Below, piece by piece: positions 26,801-35,800 of a stretch of DNA of 64,000 nucleotides. The position numbers and the translations under genes are program-made. Each line of letters opens with the position of its first letter. Within the stretch, counting starts at the first letter, position 1. A model generated the notes under the pieces. That model was not told the DNA's origin. It made no database searches and saw nothing but the letters and a program-made list of their open reading frames with translations. The stretch covers positions 77,703,600-77,767,599 of the forward strand of contig CATQJL010000223.1 of the NCBI GenBank assembly GCA_958299035.1. The letters are read 5' to 3'. Source of the DNA: Cylicocyclus nassatus (lineage: Eukaryota; Nematoda; Chromadorea; Rhabditida; Strongylidae).

Positions 26801-29800
26801 ATATGCACAGTAAAGAAGAGGAAAGTGCTTCAGCTTTCGTTGTAACATTTCAAAAGCTTTGCGTTACTGTAGCATAGTGTAGCGGTGCAAAAGGGCCAAT
26901 CCCAGGCTTCGCGCAAAATTAGTGGAACATTTGATTTTTTAGTCCCCAAAATTCTGGTACTACGTCATCGGCCCAGTGATCATCTTTGTCATCGACCGCA
27001 TTATGGGAATGCGGCAAGAGTACAAGAAACTGAAAATTCTCAACGCAGAGTTATTACCATCCGGTAAAATTATTACCTTTCTTGGTCCTTCGAAAAAAAA
27101 TCAATTTTCAATTTTTTCCAGACATAATCTATCTCCAGTTCAAGAGACCATTATCTTTCAAATTCCGTTCCGGTCAATGGGTCCGGATCTCTTCGCCTGC
27201 TTTCTCCTGCGCTTTCAATGAATGCCATGCATTCTCGCTTGCGTCAGCACCTCAGGCGCCAACGCTTGAATTATACATCAAGGTGATTACAATTCTCAAG
27301 AATCAATAAGTATTTTTACTATTGGTGCTCAGGCTGTTGGTCCATGGACATGGAAGATGAGGTCGGAAATCATACGAGCACAAGCAAATGGTTCACATTA
27401 TCCACTGGTACACATGAATGGACCGTATGGCGATGGAAACCAGGTAATTTTTTGCAATAATTTTTTTCCCAAAAATTTGAGACGAAATCAGTCATGCTAT
27501 ACATAGTGCAAGCGGCAACTTGTTATTATAGAAATCATTAATCATTAGTGAGACAATTTTTCGGGGGAAAAATATGGTTACTCCGAAAAATTTCTAGCCT
27601 ATCAAAACAAAGCATCTTTTGCTTTTTCAAAAATGATTCAACGGCGGTAAAAATTTTCCCCTGAAATATAACTAGAGACAGGCTTGAACAAAAAGGTCGT
27701 CCCCCCCCCTACCCCTATTTCATACAAAATGATTTTTGTTTTCAAAAAATGAAAGAAGAAAAAGGGACGTGAATAAGCAAAGAAGGTATCTGATGAATGG
27801 TAAAAACCCTGTTATAAATTATCGAATTCTTCCTTTGCGGTATTCAAAGCGCTGGTTTTCTTCTCACCGCTTTTTTTCAGAAATAAGGGAATGCGAGAAA
27901 AAACTGCTTTTTGCGATAGTTTCAAAAGTAATCGCAGTTTGTGATTGGCAATGATAGGAAAAAGTGAACAGAAAAGAATTTAGTTGTGAAATCGGGAAGT
28001 TTTGTTTCTCCGAGATCAAAGTGCATGTTGCGAATATCGTTTTCGACGTTTTCGACGTTCTTTGAATTCTTGCCACTTGTTACTTTCATACCCGGCAATG
28101 TAGTTTGCGCTGTGAATAGTGGTTGCGAAATCACTTCAGGAATGAAGTATGGAGGGAAAAGCATTTGCAGCTTTTTGCCATATTGCGCCGCAGTCGAAAA
28201 AGTAAGCTCGGCGGTGTTGTCAACGAAAGGCAGGATCTTGTGCACGAAAGAGACCACGTTAAAGAGCCAAACTGAAGAACAAACAAGAGAAATTCAAAGA
28301 CACGCTTCTTCACGGATTTTTCCCTCACACAGTCCAAGAAATGTGGTTTGGCGATGTTGCAGTTCAAAGTGAAGATCAAGATGATATCCTTTTGTTGAAG
28401 ATAGTGGTCCGTAGTAAAGCTGCTTCATTCGATCTCAATTTCAGTTGAGGCTTCGACGAGTCAGCTTGCCTTCAGTCGAGCCATTGATTGATATTGCCCC
28501 CCATCCACGATGATATGATTGAGAACGCCACGTTCATGCAAGTGTACGAGTCAAAACGCGTCCGCTAACATTCACATCTAAAGGGAGACGGTCTTTTCGC
28601 ACGGGCGGTCTCCAGCGTCTCCCTGATTTTGACTTGTCTTAACATGTAATGCACGCCGCAAATCTTTCCTCCCCGTGTTTTGCTTAGGCAAAAGCCGCCG
28701 CAGGGTGTGTCGCGCGCGGCGGTGGTCCTGTGTGGAAAGCATTACGGTCGTGCGAAACGTCACACACCCCATCTAAATGAGTGGCATCAGCGACGGAGAT
28801 GTGGCCGCACTTGTTAGATGTTGTTAAAGATCGTCACCACTGCATTGTGGCTCCTCACTTAGTGTGTTCAACATGTTGAACTGACGTGTATCGTAAGTTA
28901 CTCAGGAGTAATACGAGAAGTTTCTCTGCGTTGCATCATTGGCACACTATTTACATCAGTTGGTAGTCTAACTGAATGTGAACTGACTGAAATAAGGTAG
29001 ACTACCTCGTTAGGTCGTCCTCACGGACGGTCAGCTGAAATTTCATTTTCCATTCTTACAACATAGGAAGCTGGTGATAGGCAGTCTACCTTACCGAACC
29101 TTGGATGAGGGCCTCAGTTCAGTTCACCTGAACTGAACTAGCTTAACTACGGGCCAGTGTCTCACTGGATTCGGGTCTCGGGATTTTTGCGAATTACCAG
29201 CCTTCTCGACCAGGGCCCGGCACGCGTTGGTTTGGAGGTTTTTAGGAAACGAAGTCCCCCATGACTTCGCGAAAATTTACGAAGTCCCTCTCGACGTGAG
29301 AATCAGTAGGGAAACCCTTATTCAACCAATATAGCAACAAAAAGCGAAAAAAGCGCATTTTGAGGTATGTAATATAACAAAAGAGCAAAAAGAAAACATT
29401 TCGAGTCGATTAAAGGCTTTGCCGTTGGGTATAGTACCATTTTGATGCTGGGAATGTCGAAAATCTCCTACGCCAACCAAATCTGTAGCCTCAACAATCC
29501 TGCGATGCATTTTTCGCCACATATTTCAAAGGACATCGCAAGTGATTGGAGCGCGATATCTATCAACGCGTAGAATTATACTACTTTCGACTCAAAAAAT
29601 GGGGAGAGGCAACGGTTTGATCCGATCCTTCACTAAATGATAGATTTTTGACCTTTCTAATCGTCCAAATCAAGGTCCAAAACTTATGTGAACTCTCCGA
29701 TATTTATGCTCCGAACCAACCCAGCTGGTTTAGTATTTGGTCTAGAAACCAACAAATTCGAGAACGGATATTAGGACACATAAGTTTTGGGAACTTTTTA

Positions 29801-32800
29801 CATAACATAGTTTGGAGTAATATTGTGTACATAAAGCCCAAATTTGGAGCCAGGTGATTGTTTGTGCCTGTAAACAAGCCATTTGTTTGTTTGAGTCTTG
29901 CATTTGAAATTCGCGCGCTTGCGAAAGAACACGTTCAACTCGTGAAACCTGACATGTTCGTCGGGGTGGAGGACATTAGGTCGCCGAAAAAGGGCGGTCC
30001 CCGCGGTTATTTGCGACAAATACGCACCCTTATACATGCGCGGACATGCGTTCCTGCAGGGAATCCGCGCGGGACTCTTCCAAATTCGGCGACCTAATGT
30101 CCTCCACCCTGTTCGTCGTGTTTTTTGGCGCTTCCTCCAGGACCTCATAAAAACGATGTCTCCGTTGCTTCTAACTCCAAAAACGAAGTCCAGTTTGACC
30201 CCAAACCATCGGTGGCGGGCCCTGTTCTCGACCTTGTATGACCTTTTAGGGGCTTTAGTTTGCAAAAAACGTCAGCAATCCTTTCAACGAAGCTTTCATA
30301 GAAGCAATGCGGACGGGCTTCTCCGCTCACCCTAGTGTTTCGGGCATGAGGGTTGAACACGTCAAGAAAGGTGGCGTCGTTTAGAAATACGCGTTAGGTA
30401 GGTGCCAGAGTAAGCGAATATTTTCTTCAGCTTCACTCAGCTGCAAAAGACGCAAACGTTGATTCTGCGCGGGACCTGCAGCTGAAGCAGGCCTTGGCAG
30501 CAGGAGAGATTATGCAACAGACAATAATTCTGCGCGCCTTCTGCAGCTAAACGAAGCTGAACAAAATATTCGCTTACTCTGGCACCTACCTTAAACACCA
30601 ATGGGAGAAATTGTTCAACGCGCGCCAAAACGCGCTTCGTGAGCCACTTTGGTCCAATTTTGTCAACAAAAGCCTTGTTATGTGGAATTTCGGCATTGGC
30701 TTAGTGAATCCCCCAATGAACTCCGCAAAAATCTGGTAAGTCGAGTATGGATGTCATTCTCAGTGAAAGATTGTGCACAAGACAGTGATTATGGGATATG
30801 TGTTGATCTTGAGCACGTACTTTGTACTGCTACAGCTATAAATAAGCTCGGCTATTGTTTCAGTTTGTTGAAAGTAAAATCAGAAAATCATCTACAGTAA
30901 AATCGTTCAGAACTGTAGTCTTGAGCCCGGATGGGGGATATATTTGCTGCCAGGGCGCTTCGTACAGTCAATACTTTGAGTCAACTTAAGCTATTCGTTA
31001 CTCCATCCAAGCGCCGGAAAAACCTCAGCACTCTTTTTTACCTCAGCAAAAACCTTGAATTTCTACCTCAGAACATGACTCCCATCCCAGAAACGCTTTA
31101 CAGAATCGAAAGCAGTTTTGGAACCAGCGTTTCATGCTCTATAAGACAGTATACATCTCATATGCAAACTGCACTTTAAATTAGAAATCACCAGAAATTC
31201 AACAGAACTCTGCAAAATTATTTATCATTCTTTCGTCATGATACGACTGGGAGCACAATGTCGCTGACGGTAAAAATTACGTCTTGACGAGATAAATCAG
31301 CATTTTTATGCAGGCTTTGTGCAACTTGACGTTTTGATTCAATAGTCTTCGAATTTCTAGAAAACATAAGTAGTTCATGAAGAGGTTACTTGAGGAACGT
31401 TGTTTCCATTTTTGGAGAATTCTTGCAAGAATCAACGTAGCTTTTTGATGTTGAATAATTTTACCAAGTTATTGTTCACTATACTTCCTTTATTCGCAAT
31501 CATTTCGAGTTAGTCTGGGTTCAGCATCCGAGGCTTCGTCTTTGGTTTTCAAGTTTTTCATATTTACTAAAATTTTAGGAATGGACCAATTATGAAGTGG
31601 CCGTTCTTATTGGTGGAGGAATCGGTGTAACACCCTATGCGTCCACGCTAACTGATCTTGTCCTCGAAACGACCTCAGGAAGGCATCATAGCGTTAAATG
31701 CAAAAAAGTTAGCACATACTATGCAATGCTATTATGCATGTATGTATAAGCTCTCTTCCAGGTTTATTTCTTATGGATTTGCCCAACACATAAGAATTAC
31801 GAATGGTTTGTGGACGTACTGAAGGATGTAGAAGAATTGGATAGAAATGAACTGCTTGAAACACACATCTTCGTCACTCAATTTTTCCACAAGTTTGATT
31901 TGCGAACGACTATGCTGGTAGGTTTACAGATAGTAAATTAAAAGTATTAGGTTGTCCGGAAATTAATGTCCGTTTTGAATTTCAACCGCAATAAGTCATA
32001 TATTTTTCATTCCTGAATAGGCTTCAAGATACCATTCGATAGAGCAAAGCAAGCTCTACAAGATGGCAATCTTGCTTTAGCAACAGCTCTGAACCACCTC
32101 GAGTTCCGAGCCAAAAACTAAAAAGATTCAACTGCCTGAAAAATCGAGAAAAATCATAGCTCATTTCAGAAGAATCCTACAAAAATTCTAACTTGCTCAC
32201 GTAAACCCTGTCCACATAAGACACATATGTACGCCATTGCCGTATTTTTTCCTCTGTTAGAAATCAAGAAAATGGAAATTTCCATGCTTTTGCCAAAGTG
32301 ATGCTGTGTCGTCCCCAAATAAGTAGATGTGTACTACATATCTGTAGAAGTGCAAACGTAAATTTTCAGCTCTCCACAAGCTTTAGTTCTCGAGAAATAT
32401 CGAATATAGCTTTCATTAGTCAGGTGGTCCAAGCTAAAATTCAAATTTCTCGAGAACTAAAGCTTGTAGAGAGCTGGAAATTTACGATTGCACTTCTACA
32501 GATTTGTAGTACACATCTACTTATGTAGGGACGACACAGCATCACTTTGGCAAAAGCATGGAAATTTTCGTTTTCTTGATTTCTAACAGAGGAAAAAATA
32601 CGGCAACTGCGTACATATATGTCTTATGTGGATAGTGTTTACGTGAGCAAATTAGAATTTTTGTAGGATTCTTCTGAAATGAGCTATGATTTTTCTCGAT
32701 TTTTCAGGCAGTTGAATCTTTTTAGTTTTTGGCTCGGAACTCGAGGTGGTTCAGAGCTGTTGCTAAAGCAAGATTGCCATCTTGTAGAGCTTGCTTTGCT

Positions 32801-35800
32801 CTATCGAATGGTATCTTGAAGCCTATTCAGGAATGAAAAATATGTATATGACTTATTGCGGTTGAAGTTCAAAACGGACATTAATTTCCGGACAACCTAA
32901 TATATCCGCTTTAGGTGAGAACGAAGGACTTACTGAAGGTTAATTGAAAGCATAAACCCGAACATTTTGAGCACGAATTCTTACAATGACTTTTGGTAAA
33001 CTCCGCATGGGCCCTGTTAAACGAGCTGACCCTCTCAGAAAAACCAACCAAGTTGAACTTAGGACCTCCACTTTGCCTGCTTCAAAAAGCAACGTCAAGT
33101 CACAGAAGCTTATTCGGCCAAGTGCCGCTATCAGTTTACCGGGTGTCCGTAACTTGGATGCAAGTTGAACTGAACTTGTTCTAGAGCGGGAAATTAGAAA
33201 GAAATGTTGCCACGGACGACAAATGCGTAAAACTGCGCACTTTTGGAACCTGTGAGTAGAAAGGACCAACGAACTGTTTACGAGCAGAAAATTGGAAAAG
33301 TTTTATTCTGTTGTTCCGGAGGTTCAAAATTGACTTTTTATTTACTCCTTAACTTGAGATCCTTCATTGAAAACTTCAATCCATTGCGAAGAATATCAAT
33401 TTATCGTACCAGCCAATGATACTCTCAAACGTTTGTTATTTTTTGCATTCAGCATGTTCACTTAATCCTGCACATTCCAGCTCCTCACTTCGAAGTTTGT
33501 GTGATTTTATTGGAGCAACGTGAAAGTGAACGTTGGCAGCGTTATTGGGCATGCTGCCAACGCTGCACTGGCACTATAACCAATGTAAATTGATTCTCCT
33601 GTGCCACCTATGGTTCATTTTTAAAATCGTGACGACGAGTTGACTGCGGTCTTTCCGCACACAGAAGGATAAAACACCCATATACACAGGCAGCACCTCA
33701 ACGCTAAGCTCATTCACTCCCAGTGCCTGAGTACTACCATATGTAACCAGAAAAACTATGTATTTTTGTAGAAATAGAAATCAAGAATTGGGAGTGCGTG
33801 CGTGTTGCGCGCGGTCGCGCCATCGTCACGATTTTTCGAATGCCCTATACCTCTCCATATCATGCTGTGTCGCCAGCCGCGTTGGAAGCGTGCTGAGAGT
33901 ATTTTTAGCGTGCGCTGTCTTCTGGCCTAATACTTGGCTGGTAAGTTTTGGGCCAGACTGTGCTGCGTACACGACTTCGCAGCGTACATCGCGTACGTCG
34001 CTATAGTGGATTACGCTCGCATAAGCAGCTTACGCTGCGTAAGAAAATATCCTCATGTGTGTAAGGCCCCGGGCAGACTTCACGCGATTTGATCGTCGCG
34101 ACTGAATCGCGAGGAGACAACTGTTACAACATCATTCCATGCAGATCAACTTGCATTCGGTTGTGGTACTTTTCCAGACCGAAATTTTTGAATGTGAAAT
34201 GAAAATGAATGGAAATCTTGGCGATTTGGTCGCGACGATTAAGTCGCGTGAAGTCTGACCGGGGCCTAAGCTGAAACGTTAGAAACTCTGAGTCAAATGG
34301 ACGTAATCTACGAGCTCGGAACCTAAACTCGAGCCCAGCTTCATTCGGTAAGCCTCTTATCGATTTGGCTATCTTTTAACAAACGCATCCAATCGCGTCA
34401 AACACAGTTCACCTACTCAGATAATTGCCGAGGGGCAGGCGATCAGCAAACTCGCGCTTTTCTGCAAGCGGTCAGCAGGATTTTGGCCAAACCTTCAGCG
34501 AGCGGTACTTCCTTTACTGTCTAATGTTCTGCCAGCGGGCAGCAACGCAGAATTTTCTGCAGGCGCTCGTCAAATAATCTCTTTGTGCAAACGCTGGCCG
34601 AACTTTCGATAGGCGCTCGGACTCTTTTCACGCAGTTTCGGGCATACGTCGAGCACAGGTAAGACTCTGTGTGGCAGAGGTGTCACCGTTGGTTTAATTA
34701 CTCAAGTTTGAGGTACTTTCTCTCAGCGGAAAGTACCTATGGGCTGCGCGGTCCTCCACAAAGGACCGTGCGGCCCTGGAAAATTTTGCATATTCTCGCG
34801 GAAAGCCCGCGAGAATGCGGCCTGCGCCGCAGCTAATCTATAAGAAAACCGCGATTGTTCTTCAGGCATTCGTCTAAAATTTTGCTAAAATTCTTCCAAA
34901 TATCTGCAGGCGGACCGCAAAAAAATCAGCGAACTATTTTTCCGGTGCCCGCCCGCCCATAAATCGCATGGCCGCCTGCCCCCGGCGATTATCTGATTAA
35001 GCTCGAGCTAGACTCGTGATCTTATGGTTAGTAGATTGTCAGCTCGCGATATACTCGTGATAAAGAGTTAGCTAATCAGTTAATAGGTTGCTTGCAAAAT
35101 GAGGCTGTGTTCGAGCTTAGATTGCGGACACAGACGTTACGTCCAAAGGAATTACTACTGCCCCCTGATTTTCTATGAGTCTGCTTTTGTAGTAAACGGA
35201 GAATTTGGCGTTCAATGACCAGATAGAGTTCGTTGCCTTTATCAAGGTCACCTCGGACAGTGTTTTTTCCGCAAATATTTTTATGACTTTCTTTTTGAAG
35301 GTTGTAATTACTTCTTAGAGTTATGGAGTGCTCTCTCCTTTGAAACCCAAAAAATAAACGACTGTGGCGGGGAATTGAAAGTGGATTCACGAATATGGCA
35401 AGAATAGCTTGTCAGGCTTGTTCATCTTTTTATATTATAATCTCTTATCTCGAAGTTCTGTTCTCTCCCTAGAATCTCGGGCAATTTTGTCAATATATAC
35501 GGTCCCCGCAAATACAGTTGCTTAGTTGAACCTAAGAGCACTTTTGCTGCAAGCAGGAGGCATAAGACTGACTCCACGAGAATTTTACTTCTATTTTCGT
35601 ACAAGCTCCAAACAAACTTAACCTCCTTTTATTTCTAACACATCTGAGAGCTAGACTTGAACTCTTGGTGGAGTTTTTGTTGGTTGTTTATAACTGTCAG
35701 GTTCTGACTATTTTCGTTTTCTTTCTTCTAAACGTGGCACGCCTTGTGCGTATTGAATAAATAAATAAAATAAAGATACGTTCCCCTCAGAGACTCATCG

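Noticed and set aside
29798..30265. 155-codon minus-strand open frame
   Set aside because: Lies across the hAT-like element and its nested insertion; the sibling copy does not preserve the frame.
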